A DNA stretch of 64,000 nt from Flaviaestuariibacter flavus (GTDB lineage Bacteria; Bacteroidota; Bacteroidia; Chitinophagales; Chitinophagaceae): positions 434,001 through 498,000 of the forward strand of contig NZ_SJZI01000042.1 in NCBI RefSeq assembly GCF_004337505.1. The letters are read 5' to 3'. This document shows positions 1-8,683 of this stretch, in pieces. Position 1 is the first letter of the stretch. Each line of letters opens with the position of its first letter. A program made the position numbers and the translations under genes. The notes beneath the pieces are model-generated. The model was not told the DNA's origin and ran no database searches. It was given only the letters and a program-made list of their open reading frames with translations.

Positions 1-384
1 GCCGTAGGTGTCTTCGATGTTTTCGCGTACGATGGTGATATCGATGGGGATGCCGGCCTTCGAGAAAACCGTGTCAACGCCGTGAAGGGTCTGGAAGGTG
101 CGCTTGTTCGCATAGGTGTTCCAGGTTTTGCGGGCGGTGACGTTGACGCTCTTCACGCCCTTGCCTTTCGGTGTTTCCATGGGGCCTTTGAAGAGGATGC
201 CCAGGCGCTCGATGGCCGCCTGCGCCTCGGGGGTCATCCCGTTGGAGTAGCCTTTATCGAAGACCCATTTACCCATTTCCACAAACTCATATTCCAGGTC
301 TACCTTATTTGCGGCGAAGATGCTCAGAACGGCGTCCATAATTTCAGGACCGATCCCGTCCCCTTTGGCTACGGCGATTTTCAT
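1..384 (-). CDS. icd: NADP-dependent isocitrate dehydrogenase, N-terminal part (cut by window edge)
   Basis: Oxidatively decarboxylates isocitrate to 2-oxoglutarate in the TCA cycle (family knowledge). Only the first 128 residues are inside the window; the gene runs off the left edge. Visible motifs are the nucleotide-binding start GDGIGPE (residues 8-14), a KGPMETP stretch, and the block ARKTWNTYANKRT leading to VRENIEDTYG at the edge. This order is typical of the isocitrate/isopropylmalate dehydrogenase superfamily and closest to the Thermus-like long ICDH type. The ATG at 382-384 begins directly at MKIAVAKGDGIG, as expected. A 3-isopropylmalate dehydrogenase is less likely because of the ETPKGKG and TWNTYAN blocks. 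Confidence 0.85.
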   Translation of the reverse strand, partial: MKIAVAKGDGIGPEIMDAVLSIFAANKVDLEYEFVEMGKWVFDKGYSNGMTPEAQAAIERLGILFKGPMETPKGKGVKSVNVTARKTWNTYANKRTFQTLHGVDTVFSKAGIPIDITIVRENIEDTYG

Positions 385-596
385 TGATAAACGTTTGGTT
401 TTTAACGGGAAGCATCACCGTGAATCCAGTGTAACCGGCCCCGACCGGGCACTAACAGTGTTTTGCAAGGCGATCGTTCCCCGTTTGATGGGTAAAAATA
501 CTGCCCGCAAAAGTAGGTGTGTGGAATCTATTGTACGGTGCGAACCCGTATTAATTCTTGGCGGGTTCTTTGAATAACACTTATTAAACTTGTAGT

Positions 597-983
597 ATGG
601 TATCCAAAATATCAGAAGGGGTGAAGATCAGCGTGGAGACATTCTACCAACAGGATTATTCCAATCCGCTGCAGAGCGAATTCATGTTTGCCTACCGCAT
701 CACCATAGAAAACAACAACAGCTTCCCGGTGAAGCTGCTCAGCCGTCACTGGTACATTTTCGACTCCGACGGTGAGTACCGCGAGGTGGAAGGCGAAGGC
801 GTGGTGGGCATGCAGCCCGTAATCAACGCGCACGACGAATACCAGTACGTGAGCGGTTGCAACCTGCATACGGAGATGGGCCGGATGCACGGCACCTACC
901 TGATGGAGAACCTCCACACCAAGCAGTTGTTCGAGGTGAATATCCCGGCCTTCGAGATGATCACCCCGTTCAAGTACAACTAA
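597..983 (+). CDS. apaG: ApaG family protein
   Basis: 128-residue single-domain protein matching ApaG in length and sequence. The core FAYRITIENN, the RHWYIFDSDGE block, and the GVVGMQP...YQYVSGC and GTYLMEN segments are all present. ApaG is a small immunoglobulin-like fold associated with divalent cation (Co/Mg) phenotypes in enterobacteria; its biochemical role is unsettled. It stands alone, divergent from icd, and is followed by a strong terminator at 1056-1087. The ATG at 597 gives the normal family N terminus, VSKISEGVKISV. No signal peptide, so cytoplasmic. Confidence 0.93.
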   Translation: MVSKISEGVKISVETFYQQDYSNPLQSEFMFAYRITIENNNSFPVKLLSRHWYIFDSDGEYREVEGEGVVGMQPVINAHDEYQYVSGCNLHTEMGRMHGTYLMENLHTKQLFEVNIPAFEMITPFKYN

Positions 984-1055
984 TCTTCCCCCTCCCTATA
1001 TATACGTATCGTGAACTGTGTTCCTTTGGCCCTGCTAACGGCTCCGGATCACGAT

Positions 1056-1087
1056 AGAGCCCCCGCCACAGGCGGGGGCTCTTCTTT
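1056..1087 (+). terminator. Rho-independent terminator after apaG
   Basis: A perfect 12-bp stem (AGAGCCCCCGCC with its complement, loop ACA at 1068-1070) is followed by TCTTT. It lies 70 bases after the apaG stop. Confidence 0.85.
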
Positions 1088-1100
1088 AGAGAATGTGTTG

Positions 1101-1187
1101 ATGGCGGATGTCGGATGTCTGATCTGGCTGCGCCATGCACGGTTTTAGACCTAAGATCAGACATCGGGCATCAGAGATCGGAGATCT
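1101..1187. repeat. Paired GATGTC/GATC-type palindromic repeat downstream of gldB
   Basis: A run of GGATGTCGGATGTCTGATCT is mirrored about 30 bases later by AGATCAGACATCGGGCATCA, forming an imperfect inverted repeat. Its right end touches the stop codon of gldB. The same family recurs at 2221-2252, 12930-12970, 13020-13051, 40730-40812, 59177-59202, 59657-59681 and 63778-63807. Confidence 0.65.
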
Positions 1188-2188
1188 TATTTCGGTTTGT
1201 ACTTGCTTCCCTCATACACCGCCCGGGCCGGCGTTTTCAGCACTTCGGGCAGCGGCTTGCCCGAGCGGCGGGCGTATTCCTGCACGATGCGCCAGCCCAG
1301 CCATTGGCCGATATTTCCCGGCGAAACCTCCGGAAGGCCCTGCGTAAAGGGCGACTCGCCGAGGTAGGTCTGGATGACATTGGGCTCGATGCTGTAGAGA
1401 TTTTCGTTTTTCAGGATATAGCCCCAGGCGTTGCCCTCGTTTTTGCGGAGCCACTCCAGCTGCGCGCCGGTATAGCCGGTCTTGGTGCTGTCGGGGGCGT
1501 CGGGCAGCAGGTGATCGAGCAGGTACCACTGCTTGCCGCCCTCCACGAACTGCTCGATGAGGGGGCGCCCCACGCTCTGGTTGGGATAAATATCATCGGC
1601 CACAGCCGCCATGGCACGGGCAGCTATGTATTCCTTGTCGAATCGGCGCGCGATATAGTCGGGGTACATCTGGTGGATCTCCTCCTCCTGGTAGGCGGGA
1701 AAGTCCTTGCCGGCAAACTGCTGCAGGCCGATGCCCAGGTAGGCCGGCGCCACCACCACCGGCGGGGCGTCGAAGGTGGCAATGAAGGTGAGGAGCTTCG
1801 GCACGGGGTAGTCGGGGTAATAATACCTGGTATATCGGAAGCCCGTGGTCAATTCCTCCTGCAGCCAGCCGAGGTCGGGGTATTTTTTCTGGATGGCTGC
1901 GTTCACCGGCGCATAGTCGCGGAGCATATAGCGGATCACGAGCTGCCCGCTGGAGTCGGCCGGGTTGATACCGATAATGTTATTCATAAAGATCCCGTAG
2001 AAATCGGGGTAGGCATTGCGCAGGTGGGCGAGGCCGCCACTGATATTATTGGAGTCGATGCGGAAGAAGTCCCGCTCGAAGCGCTCCAGCTTCAGGTCGA
2101 CCTTGATCTTGGAGATGTCGGGGTGACGGTCGTCGCGGCGGCAGGCCGCCAACAGCACAATTATTGCCACGTAGAGGTATCGCTTCAT
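1187..2188 (-). CDS. gldB: Gliding motility lipoprotein GldB family
   Basis: 333-residue predicted lipoprotein. The N terminus has lipobox LLAAC with the acylated cysteine at residue 16. The mature part contains KIKVDLKLERFERDFF, the segment YPDFYGIFMNNIIGI, and GNAWGYILKNENLYS near the C terminus, all matching the GldB family. GldB is needed for gliding and cell-surface secretion in Flavobacterium and has homologues in non-gliding Bacteroidota. The frame is open further upstream, but the ATG at 2186-2188 is chosen because it starts the signal peptide; the upstream extension is repeat-derived. It is flanked on both sides by GATC-type repeats. PorX and T9SS cargo occur elsewhere in the window, consistent with a T9SS-bearing cell. 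Confidence 0.85.
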   Translation of the reverse strand: MKRYLYVAIIVLLAACRRDDRHPDISKIKVDLKLERFERDFFRIDSNNISGGLAHLRNAYPDFYGIFMNNIIGINPADSSGQLVIRYMLRDYAPVNAAIQKKYPDLGWLQEELTTGFRYTRYYYPDYPVPKLLTFIATFDAPPVVVAPAYLGIGLQQFAGKDFPAYQEEEIHQMYPDYIARRFDKEYIAARAMAAVADDIYPNQSVGRPLIEQFVEGGKQWYLLDHLLPDAPDSTKTGYTGAQLEWLRKNEGNAWGYILKNENLYSIEPNVIQTYLGESPFTQGLPEVSPGNIGQWLGWRIVQEYARRSGKPLPEVLKTPARAVYEGSKYKPK

Positions 2189-2497
2189 CGTGTTTTCCGG
2201 AACTTTGCGCCAAAATACGTTCGGATGTCCGATCTCCGATCTCCGAGGTCGGATGTGTTGGCAGATTTGTGATTTCCCTTTGAAGCTGCCGACTCCCCTC
2301 CGGCCGTCATTGCGAGGCCTGTAACGAAGTGGAAGGCCGAAGCAATCCCCCGCGGTGCACACTGCCTTTGTTTGGCGCAATAGAGCAGTGCCATAGAACA
2401 GGGGATTGCTTCGCTACGCTCGCAATGACGGCATTGATGGCAGGTGTAACGGCGTTGAGGATTACCAATTAACCAATAGACGAATAGACCAATAGAC
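2189..2497. other. Repeat-filled intergenic region between divergent gldB and nadE
   Basis: No gene seen. It holds a GATC-type palindromic run (2221-2252), a decayed copy of the REP/BIME-like element (2304-2431), and a short direct repeat of the form CCAATAGACGAATAGAC at 2470-2497 just before nadE. A similar AATAGACGAATTAAC run precedes the DUF58 gene at 6945. Confidence 0.6.
2304..2431. repeat. Degenerate REP/BIME-like element (copy 1)
   Basis: Left arm CCGTCATTGCGAG and right arm CTCGCAATGACGG are inverted and about 100 bases apart, with the companion GGGATTGCTTCGCTACG block on the right. The interior does not match the other four copies, so this one is decayed or a different subtype. Confidence 0.6.
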
Positions 2498-4198
2498 ATG
2501 AAGATTTTTCTCGCACAACAGAACTACCATATCGGCAACTTCGAAGCTAACGTGGCCCGCATCCTCGACGGCATCGACCGCGGGCGGGCCGCCGGCGCCG
2601 AGCTGGTGGTATTTTCGGAGCTCTGCATCTGTGGCTACCCGCCGCGCGACTTCCTCGACTTCGCCGATTTTATCCGCGAATGCTACGCCGCCCTCGACCG
2701 CATCAAGGCCCATGCGCCGGAGATCGGGGTGCTGGTAGGCGCGCCGGCACGCAACCCGCAGAAAGAAGGCAAGGAGCTCTTCAACGCGTCCTACCTGCTT
2801 TATGGCGGCGAAGTAAAAGCCGAGATCCACAAGACCCTGCTGCCCACCTACGATGTGTTTGACGAGAACCGCTACTTCGAGCCGGCTTTCCGGTGGCGCT
2901 GCGTCGACTTCAAAGGAAAGAAACTGGCCGTGACCATCTGCGAGGATATCTGGAACCTGGGCGATAACCCGCTCTACCGCGTGACGCCGATGGAGCACCT
3001 CATAAAAGAAGGTCCCGATGTGATGATCAACCTATCTGCTTCCCCCTACAACTACGCCGCCGACACGGTGCGCCGCTCCATCGTGGAAGCGCATACCGCC
3101 AAGTACGGCATCCCGATGCTCTATTGCAACACCGTGGGCGCGCAGACGGAGATCGTGTTCGACGGCGGTTCGCTGGTATACGATATCAACGCGCAGCTGG
3201 TGAAGGAGATGGCCTACTTCCGCGAAGACTACGCCCTCTTCGACCTGGAGGAGCTGACACGCAAAAAAGAAGTTCCGGCGGCGGATCACAAATACTATTA
3301 TTCCGCCACGCAGGTGGGGCGTGACACCGACACGCTCGTTTACCTCACCGATGATAAGAATATCCAGGAGATCCACGATGCGCTCATCCTGGGCATCCGC
3401 GATTACTTTGGTAAAATGGGTTTCGGCAAGGCCACGCTGGGTGCTTCCGGCGGTATCGATTCGGCCGTGGTGCAGGCGCTGGCGGTGGAAGCTTTGGGCA
3501 AAGACGCCGTGCACGTGCTGCTGCTTCCCTCGCCCTATTCGTCCGATCACTCGGTAGACGATGCCGTGAAGCTGAGTGAAAACCTCGGCAACCGGCACGA
3601 TATCGTGCACATTGAAAAGGTATACAATGCGCTACTCGAAACACTGAAGCCGCTCTTCGGCGACCTTCCATTCAACATTGCCGAGGAAAACCTGCAAAGC
3701 CGCACGCGCGGCAACCTGCTGATGGGGCTCGCCAACAAGTTTGGTTACATCCTGCTCAATACATCGAACAAAAGCGAGCTGGCAACCGGCTACGGCACGC
3801 TCTATGGTGATATGGCCGGCGGCCTCGGCGTACTCGGCGATCTGTACAAGATGCAGGTCTATGCCCTCGCCCGCTACATCAACCGGGAGCGGGAGATCAT
3901 TCCCAACAATATTCTCGTCAAAGCGCCATCAGCGGAACTGCGTCCCGGCCAAAAGGACTCCGATTCGCTTCCCGATTACGAAGTGCTTGACCGCATCCTG
4001 TACCAATACATCGAGCTGTCGCAAGGGCCGCAGGAGATCGTGGCCCAGGGCTATGACGAAGCCCTCGTAACCCGTATCCTCCGCATGGTGAACCGCAACG
4101 AATACAAGCGCAACCAGTTCTGTCCCATCATCCGCGTGTCGTCGAAGGCTTTTGGTGTGGGAAGAAGACTGCCGATCGTGGCTAAGTACCTCGGGTAA
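2498..4198 (+). CDS. nadE: Glutamine-dependent NAD+ synthetase
   Basis: Two-domain enzyme of 566 residues that amidates deamido-NAD to NAD using ammonia from glutamine (last step of NAD biosynthesis). The N-terminal carbon-nitrogen hydrolase (glutaminase) domain has the expected triad: Glu41 in FSELCICGYPPRD, Lys112 in IHKTLLPTYD, and Cys148 in VTICEDIW. The C-terminal synthetase domain begins near residue 280 with the ATP PP-loop GASGGIDSAVV, followed by NLQSRTRGNLLM and GTLYGDMAGGL. Length is normal for the bacterial glutamine-dependent type. Start ATG at 2498 gives MKIFLAQQNYHIG, typical. Transcribed alone, ending near a terminator at 4278-4306. Confidence 0.97.
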   Translation: MKIFLAQQNYHIGNFEANVARILDGIDRGRAAGAELVVFSELCICGYPPRDFLDFADFIRECYAALDRIKAHAPEIGVLVGAPARNPQKEGKELFNASYLLYGGEVKAEIHKTLLPTYDVFDENRYFEPAFRWRCVDFKGKKLAVTICEDIWNLGDNPLYRVTPMEHLIKEGPDVMINLSASPYNYAADTVRRSIVEAHTAKYGIPMLYCNTVGAQTEIVFDGGSLVYDINAQLVKEMAYFREDYALFDLEELTRKKEVPAADHKYYYSATQVGRDTDTLVYLTDDKNIQEIHDALILGIRDYFGKMGFGKATLGASGGIDSAVVQALAVEALGKDAVHVLLLPSPYSSDHSVDDAVKLSENLGNRHDIVHIEKVYNALLETLKPLFGDLPFNIAEENLQSRTRGNLLMGLANKFGYILLNTSNKSELATGYGTLYGDMAGGLGVLGDLYKMQVYALARYINREREIIPNNILVKAPSAELRPGQKDSDSLPDYEVLDRILYQYIELSQGPQEIVAQGYDEALVTRILRMVNRNEYKRNQFCPIIRVSSKAFGVGRRLPIVAKYLG

Positions 4199-4207
4199 GA
4201 AGGAATT

Positions 4208-4372
4208 GAAGAAAAAGAAGAGTTTTTCACCGCGAAGAAAGGAAGTTGAATAAGCGTCACGCTAAGGAATACAATTGAAAAGGTCCCGCTATCGGCGGGC
4301 CCTTTTACATAACAGCTTAGCGTATCAACTTCTTTTTTTATTCTCTTCGCGGTGAAAAACTCTTTTTCACCT
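4208..4372. repeat. Long imperfect inverted repeat between convergent genes
   Basis: The left arm around 4208-4266 (AAGAGTTTTTCACCGCGAAG core) is mirrored at 4315-4372 (CTTCGCGGTGAAAAACTCTT core). A terminator hairpin sits in the centre at 4278-4306. It lies between the convergent nadE and the lipoprotein pair, so it may act as a bidirectional terminator. Confidence 0.7.
4278..4306 (+). terminator. Terminator hairpin after nadE
   Basis: AAAAGG-T-CCCGC pairs with GCGGG-C-CCTTTT around a five-base loop. The hairpin reads similarly on both strands. Confidence 0.7.
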
Positions 4373-4380
4373 TCTAAACC

Positions 4381-5220
4381 TTACAACCGGTACCGGACAA
4401 GTTTCGCCGAAGAAACCAGGCCTGTGGAATCTGCCGCATTCATTTCGATGAGGCCGATGTTTCCGGCAAAGTAAAAGTCGACCTGTCCTTCCACGTCGGG
4501 AATGGTCAGCGGCAGCTGGCCCGCGCTCGCGCCGGCAAGGCCGATCTTCGGTTTGCCCTGAACGCGCTGCACATTGGTGTAATTAGTGCCCAGTACGCTG
4601 TAGCTGATATCCTTTCCAAGATAGGTGTACTCGATGCCGGCAAAGAGACGCAGGTTGACCGTTGTGGTGCCCTGGGTAAACGGTACGTTGACCGTCACCA
4701 GGGTGTCGAGCCAGGTGGTGCCGGCGCCCTGGCCAGCCTTGAGGATGGTGGCGTAAAAGGTATTGGGAATATTGATCCCGGCGCCCGGCACGGGCAGCAG
4801 CGAGTCAAGGGCCGGCTGCAGCAGCGCGCGGAGCGTGTCGGGGTTCAGCCCGAACTGCGATAGGGGCAGCGCCAGCTTGTATTCCTGGTTGGCGCAGCTA
4901 TACATGATACCGCCGTTGAAGGCTGCAAAGCCACCTACGCGGCTAAATGTCTGCCCGTTGACTACGGTATCGGTACCGAGATGGATGATGCCGGTGCTCG
5001 TGTCGGTGCCGTCGAGCAGGTAGGTGAATTCCGAGGAGTCGCAAAGCGGCAGGAAGGTACACGACACGCAGCGGCGGTTGGCGGGCAGGGCAGGGTTGCC
5101 GTTGCCGCTCCCGGGCACCGTCGCAAGGCCTTCGGTGCTGATCTCTTTCTGGCAACTAACAATAAGCAGGACCAGGAGGACGGCCGACGCCAGGGCAGCG
5201 ATTCTTTTCTTCAGGGCCAT
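4381..5220 (-). CDS. Hypothetical lipoprotein
   Basis: 279 residues with a classical lipoprotein signal peptide: MALKKR, a hydrophobic stretch, then LIVSC with Cys23, followed by QKEIS. The mature part starts with a Gly/Pro/Asn-rich linker, then CVSCTFLPLCDSS, a small cysteine cluster (C-x2-C-x5-C). The rest is beta-rich and acidic with no domain I recognise. It is the second gene of a pair: the upstream lipoprotein stop at 5222 lies one base from this ATG, so they are surely co-transcribed. Probably outer-membrane or surface-attached; function unknown. Confidence 0.8.
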   Translation of the reverse strand: MALKKRIAALASAVLLVLLIVSCQKEISTEGLATVPGSGNGNPALPANRRCVSCTFLPLCDSSEFTYLLDGTDTSTGIIHLGTDTVVNGQTFSRVGGFAAFNGGIMYSCANQEYKLALPLSQFGLNPDTLRALLQPALDSLLPVPGAGINIPNTFYATILKAGQGAGTTWLDTLVTVNVPFTQGTTTVNLRLFAGIEYTYLGKDISYSVLGTNYTNVQRVQGKPKIGLAGASAGQLPLTIPDVEGQVDFYFAGNIGLIEMNAADSTGLVSSAKLVRYRL

Positions 5221-5221
5221 G

Positions 5222-5719
5222 TCAGTGGTGATTGAGGTTGATGATTACAGAGCCGTTCACCGGCTGCGGGAATTGAGGGAGGCTAAGTACGGTGTCGCGG
5301 GCCACCATCAGCGCGGTGTCGTTGAGCAGGTGCACCTTGAAGCGGCCCGAGAACCCGAAAAAGGCGGCGCCCGAAAGGTCGATGCTTTGCTCGTTGTTGG
5401 CAAAAGCCCAGGTAAAAGGACGCTTTTGCGGCAAGGTGTCACAGCGCAGGGTACTGTCGTTGGCACTGCCGGAGCCGTCGCCATTAAACGTATAGGTGTT
5501 GTCGAGGGCGCAGGCCGGAAGCGTGCCGGTGGGCAGCACATTGTCGGTGGTGCCGTCGCGGTCGAAGTCGATGCCCGCGTCGCGGAAATACCAGGTGCGG
5601 GCGCTCAGGCGGGCGGTCTGCCCCGAATCGGCGCCTGGCACCGAACTGCTCTTGGAGCAGGCAAGCAGCAATAAAGCAAGACCCAGGGTGGTGAAAAGGT
5701 GGTGGCGGTGTGGTGTCAT
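5222..5719 (-). CDS. Hypothetical lipoprotein, possibly lipocalin-like
   Basis: 165 residues. The signal peptide ends in the lipobox LLLAC (Cys21) followed by SKSSS. The mature region contains TWYFRDAGIDFDRDG and NTYTFNGDGSG, then FTWAFANNEQSIDL near the C terminus. That layout of short strands with an NGDGSG turn resembles the small lipocalin-like Bacteroidota lipoproteins, but this is inferred from pattern only. First gene of a two-lipoprotein operon; the next ATG is at 5218-5220, one base past its stop. Confidence 0.78.
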   Translation of the reverse strand: MTPHRHHLFTTLGLALLLLACSKSSSVPGADSGQTARLSARTWYFRDAGIDFDRDGTTDNVLPTGTLPACALDNTYTFNGDGSGSANDSTLRCDTLPQKRPFTWAFANNEQSIDLSGAAFFGFSGRFKVHLLNDTALMVARDTVLSLPQFPQPVNGSVIINLNHH

Positions 5720-5833
5720 GGAAGGTTAAAGATAATAATTTAGGCCCGCTCGGCGCGGGTTTGCGCCCTTCCGGCCCTTCACGGTCCGGGTGCGGCCCCT
5801 TATTTGCTGAGTGCCCCTTCGTAATTTGGCACC

Positions 5834-6835
5834 ATGGTACAAACCCAGGAAGAGATCCGGCAGCTCAATGAGCGCATCGCGTACACCGGCCGCTTTGTCG
5901 GCACCCTTCGCCAGGAGGTGGGCAAGGTCATTATCGGCCAGCCCTATATGCTCGACCGCCTGCTGATCGGCATGCTGGCCAACGGCCACGTGCTGCTCGA
6001 AGGCGTTCCCGGTCTGGCAAAGACCCTTACCATCAAGTCGCTGGCCCAGGCCATCCACGCCCAGTTCAGCCGCATCCAGTTCACCCCCGACCTGCTGCCC
6101 GCCGACGTGATCGGCACCATGATCTACAACCAGCAGCGGGCCGACTTCGTGGTGCGGAAAGGCCCGATCTTCGCCAACCTCATCCTGGCCGATGAGATCA
6201 ACCGCGCCCCCGCCAAGGTGCAGAGCGCCTTGCTGGAAGCCATGCAGGAGCGGCAGGTGACGATCGGCGACCACACCTACAAGCTCGAAGAGCCCTTCCT
6301 GGTGCTGGCAACCCAAAACCCGCTGGAGCAGGAGGGTACCTACCCGCTGCCGGAAGCACAGGTAGACCGCTTCATCATGAAGGTGATCGTCGGCTATCCT
6401 ACCCGCGAGGAGGAGCAGCTCATCATCCGCCAGCAGGTAACCGGCTCGCGTCCGCCCGAGGTGCAGCCCGTGGTGGCGATGCAGGAAGTGATCGAGGCAC
6501 GCAAGCTGGTACGCCAGATCTACCTCGACGAAAAAGTGGAGCAATATATCCTCGACATCGTCTTCGCCACCCGCGACCCCAAGGCCGTTGGCATCCAGAG
6601 CCTCGACGGGCTTATTTCCTACGGCTCCTCGCCGCGCGGGTCCATCAACCTGGCCATCGCCGCCAAGGCACAGGCCTTCCTCAACGGCCGCGGCTACGTG
6701 GTGCCGGAAGACGTTCGCTCCATTTGCCCCGACGTGCTCCGCCACCGCATCGGCATCACCTATGAAGCGGAAGCCGAAAACATTACTTCCGAAATGGTGA
6801 TCGAGCAGATCCTCAAAACCGTTCCTTTGCCTTAG
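5834..6835 (+). CDS. MoxR-type AAA+ ATPase
   Basis: 333 residues; a MoxR/RavA-class AAA+ ATPase, thought to act as a chaperone that inserts cofactors or assembles complexes with VWA-domain partners. Walker A is GVPGLAKT (residues 57-64). Walker B/sensor region is LILADEINRAPAKVQSALLEAMQE, cited here as positions around 119-142, followed by sensor 1 ATQNPLEQEGTYPLPEAQVDRF. The C-terminal lid contains SYGSSPRGSINL. It is the first gene of a Bat-type cluster with a DUF58 protein, a BatD-like protein and a VWA protein on the same strand. A TA-N-TTTG element (5822-5828) precedes the ATG by five bases. Confidence 0.95.
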   Translation: MVQTQEEIRQLNERIAYTGRFVGTLRQEVGKVIIGQPYMLDRLLIGMLANGHVLLEGVPGLAKTLTIKSLAQAIHAQFSRIQFTPDLLPADVIGTMIYNQQRADFVVRKGPIFANLILADEINRAPAKVQSALLEAMQERQVTIGDHTYKLEEPFLVLATQNPLEQEGTYPLPEAQVDRFIMKVIVGYPTREEEQLIIRQQVTGSRPPEVQPVVAMQEVIEARKLVRQIYLDEKVEQYILDIVFATRDPKAVGIQSLDGLISYGSSPRGSINLAIAAKAQAFLNGRGYVVPEDVRSICPDVLRHRIGITYEAEAENITSEMVIEQILKTVPLP

Positions 6836-6837
6836 GC

Positions 6838-6944
6838 TGCGGCTCCCCTCAGCCTGACAAGGCTTGGGCTTCGCTTGGCCTGACATTGTCGTCCTGAGCT
6901 TGCCGAAGGACCAATTAACGAATAGACGAATTAACTAATCAACG
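6838..6944. repeat. Intergenic CCTGAGCTTGCCGAAGG-type repeats
   Basis: Between the MoxR and DUF58 genes lie CCTCAGCCTGACAAGGC, CGCTTGGCCTGACATTGTC and CGTCCTGAGCTTGCCGAAGG. They are variants of the 24-bp unit tandemly repeated at 35529-35632. An AATAGACGAATTAAC run follows. Confidence 0.5.
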
Positions 6945-7820
6945 TTGCTGACGACAGCCGACATACTCAAAAAGGTCCGCGCCCTGGAGATCAAAAGCAA
7001 GAAGCTTTCCTCAGATCTTTTTACGGGTGAATACCACAGTGCCTTCAAGGGACGCGGAATGTCGTTCAAGGAAGTGCGCGAATATGCGCCGGGCGATGAT
7101 GTGCGTTTTATCGACTGGAACGTGTCGGCGCGCTTCGGCCATACCTTCAGCAAGTTGTTTGAAGAAGAGCGCGAGCTGACGGTGATGCTGTTGATCGATG
7201 TGAGCGCTTCGTCGCTCTTTGGCTCGGTGAATGCGTCGAAGCGCGAGATCGCCACCGAGATCGCGGCGGTGCTGGCCTTTTCGGCCATCAACAACGGCGA
7301 CAAGGTGGGCGCTATCCTCTACAGCGACCGCATTGAGAAATTCATCCCGCCCAAGAAGGGCCGCGACCAGGTGCTCTTCCTCGTGCGGCAGTTGCTTACT
7401 ATCGAGCCGAAGGGGCGCGCCACGGAGCTCGATAAGGCACTGCGTTATTTCAACAACACGCGTCGCCAGAGCAGCATCTCCTTTGTGCTGAGCGATTTTC
7501 TCGACACCGGTTACGAAGACGCCCTGCGCGTGGTGGCCCGCCGCCATGATGTAGTCGGCATCAAGCTCTACGACCGCCTCGACCAGCAGTTGCCCAAGGC
7601 GGGGCTGCTGGAGGTGGAAGACCTCGAAACAGGCCGCCGCCAGCTGGTGGACACCAACAATTCTTTTGTGCGCTATCAATACGAGCAGGAATTTTTCCGT
7701 GTCACCGAATACGCCAACACCGTTTTTCGTAAAGCCGGCAGCGACCTGCTGCACCTGCGCACCGACGAAGATTACGTTAAGGTGCTGCAGCGTTTCTTCA
7801 TCAGCCGCGTCCGCCCATGA
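6945..7820 (+). CDS. DUF58 domain protein of the Bat cluster
   Basis: 291 residues. DUF58 proteins have a degenerate VWA-like fold and always accompany MoxR ATPases. The diagnostic block GEYHSAFKGRGMSFKEVREYAPGDD is at residues 27-51, followed by RFIDWNVSARFG. A DVSAS MIDAS-like motif near residue 85 and LSDFLDTGY near 180 complete the VWA core. An in-frame TAA two codons upstream forces the start; TTG at 6945 keeps the conserved DILKKVRALEIKSKKL N terminus, whereas the next ATG would delete it. The stop overlaps the next ATG by four bases (ATGA), so translation is coupled. Confidence 0.92.
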   Translation: MLTTADILKKVRALEIKSKKLSSDLFTGEYHSAFKGRGMSFKEVREYAPGDDVRFIDWNVSARFGHTFSKLFEEERELTVMLLIDVSASSLFGSVNASKREIATEIAAVLAFSAINNGDKVGAILYSDRIEKFIPPKKGRDQVLFLVRQLLTIEPKGRATELDKALRYFNNTRRQSSISFVLSDFLDTGYEDALRVVARRHDVVGIKLYDRLDQQLPKAGLLEVEDLETGRRQLVDTNNSFVRYQYEQEFFRVTEYANTVFRKAGSDLLHLRTDEDYVKVLQRFFISRVRP

Positions 7821-8683
7821 TCCGCTACCTGCTCCTGCTTATATCGTCCTTGTTCTTCCTGGCCGCTTCGGCGCAGGCGCCGCAGTTTTCTGCCAGCGTC
7901 GATAAAAACCGGATCCTGATCGGCGAGCCCTTGCAGCTCGATCTGAAGCTTACCGGTCCGCAGTTGCCGCCGCACGGGGTGACGGTCGACAGCCTGCCTT
8001 TTTTCGAGATACTCGAGCAGCGCAGCGATACGCTCCGCGAAGCCGGTAACTATATCGTTCGCCTTCAGCTGAAGATCACGAGCTGGGACAGCGGCCGCCG
8101 CGTTATCCCACCGATCATCTATGAAGGCAGCACGGCGTCGAAGCCCATACCGATATCGGTTGTGTTTTCTTCGCCTTTCGATCCGAAGCAGCCTTATCAT
8201 GATGAAAAGGATATCCTGGATATCACACCGCAGGCACAGAGCACCTGGCAATGGTACCTCGTGCTGGCGCTTGTGATCCTGCTGCTGGTGCTGCTGCTTT
8301 TCCCGAAGAAAAAAGGCGATGCGCCGGTGGCGGTGAAGCTGGATGTGAATTATTATAAGAAAGTGCTGCAGCAGCTCGGCGCCCTTCAGGAAGACCGCGA
8401 CCGGCGCGCCGAGCCCCGGCTGTTTTATACCGACCTGGTGCAGATCTTCCGGCAGTATATCTACAAGCGCAAGGGATACTATTCGGATGCCGACACATCG
8501 TCCGACCTGGTAGCGCGCCTTGGCGGCTGGCGGGTGCCCGCGGGCCTTCAGGGCGACCTGCGCCGCGCACTGGAAAATGCCGACCTGGCGAAGTTTGCCA
8601 AGTATCGCCCCGGTGCCGCGCAGATGGACGAAGACATACAAACCCTAAAAAAGGCGGTGATCGCCATCGAGGAGAATAGCTGA
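7817..8683 (+). CDS. BatD-like membrane protein
   Basis: 288 residues. An N-terminal signal peptide (MIRYLLLLISSLFFLAASAQA) is followed by a periplasmic beta-domain with SVDKNRILIGEPLQLDLKL, the usual opening of BatD/oxygen-tolerance proteins. One transmembrane helix follows at about residues 138-156 (WYLVLALVILLLVLLL), then a charged cytoplasmic tail. It is shorter than classical BatD (400-600 residues) and lacks the second beta-domain. It overlaps the DUF58 gene by ATGA and the VWA gene by TGATG. Role inferred from context: membrane partner of the MoxR/VWA assembly. Confidence 0.82.
   Translation: MIRYLLLLISSLFFLAASAQAPQFSASVDKNRILIGEPLQLDLKLTGPQLPPHGVTVDSLPFFEILEQRSDTLREAGNYIVRLQLKITSWDSGRRVIPPIIYEGSTASKPIPISVVFSSPFDPKQPYHDEKDILDITPQAQSTWQWYLVLALVILLLVLLLFPKKKGDAPVAVKLDVNYYKKVLQQLGALQEDRDRRAEPRLFYTDLVQIFRQYIYKRKGYYSDADTSSDLVARLGGWRVPAGLQGDLRRALENADLAKFAKYRPGAAQMDEDIQTLKKAVIAIEENS

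Noticed and set aside
1115..2272. A 385-codon plus-strand frame opposite gldB
   Set aside because: Antisense shadow; it begins and ends in repeat DNA and has no motifs.
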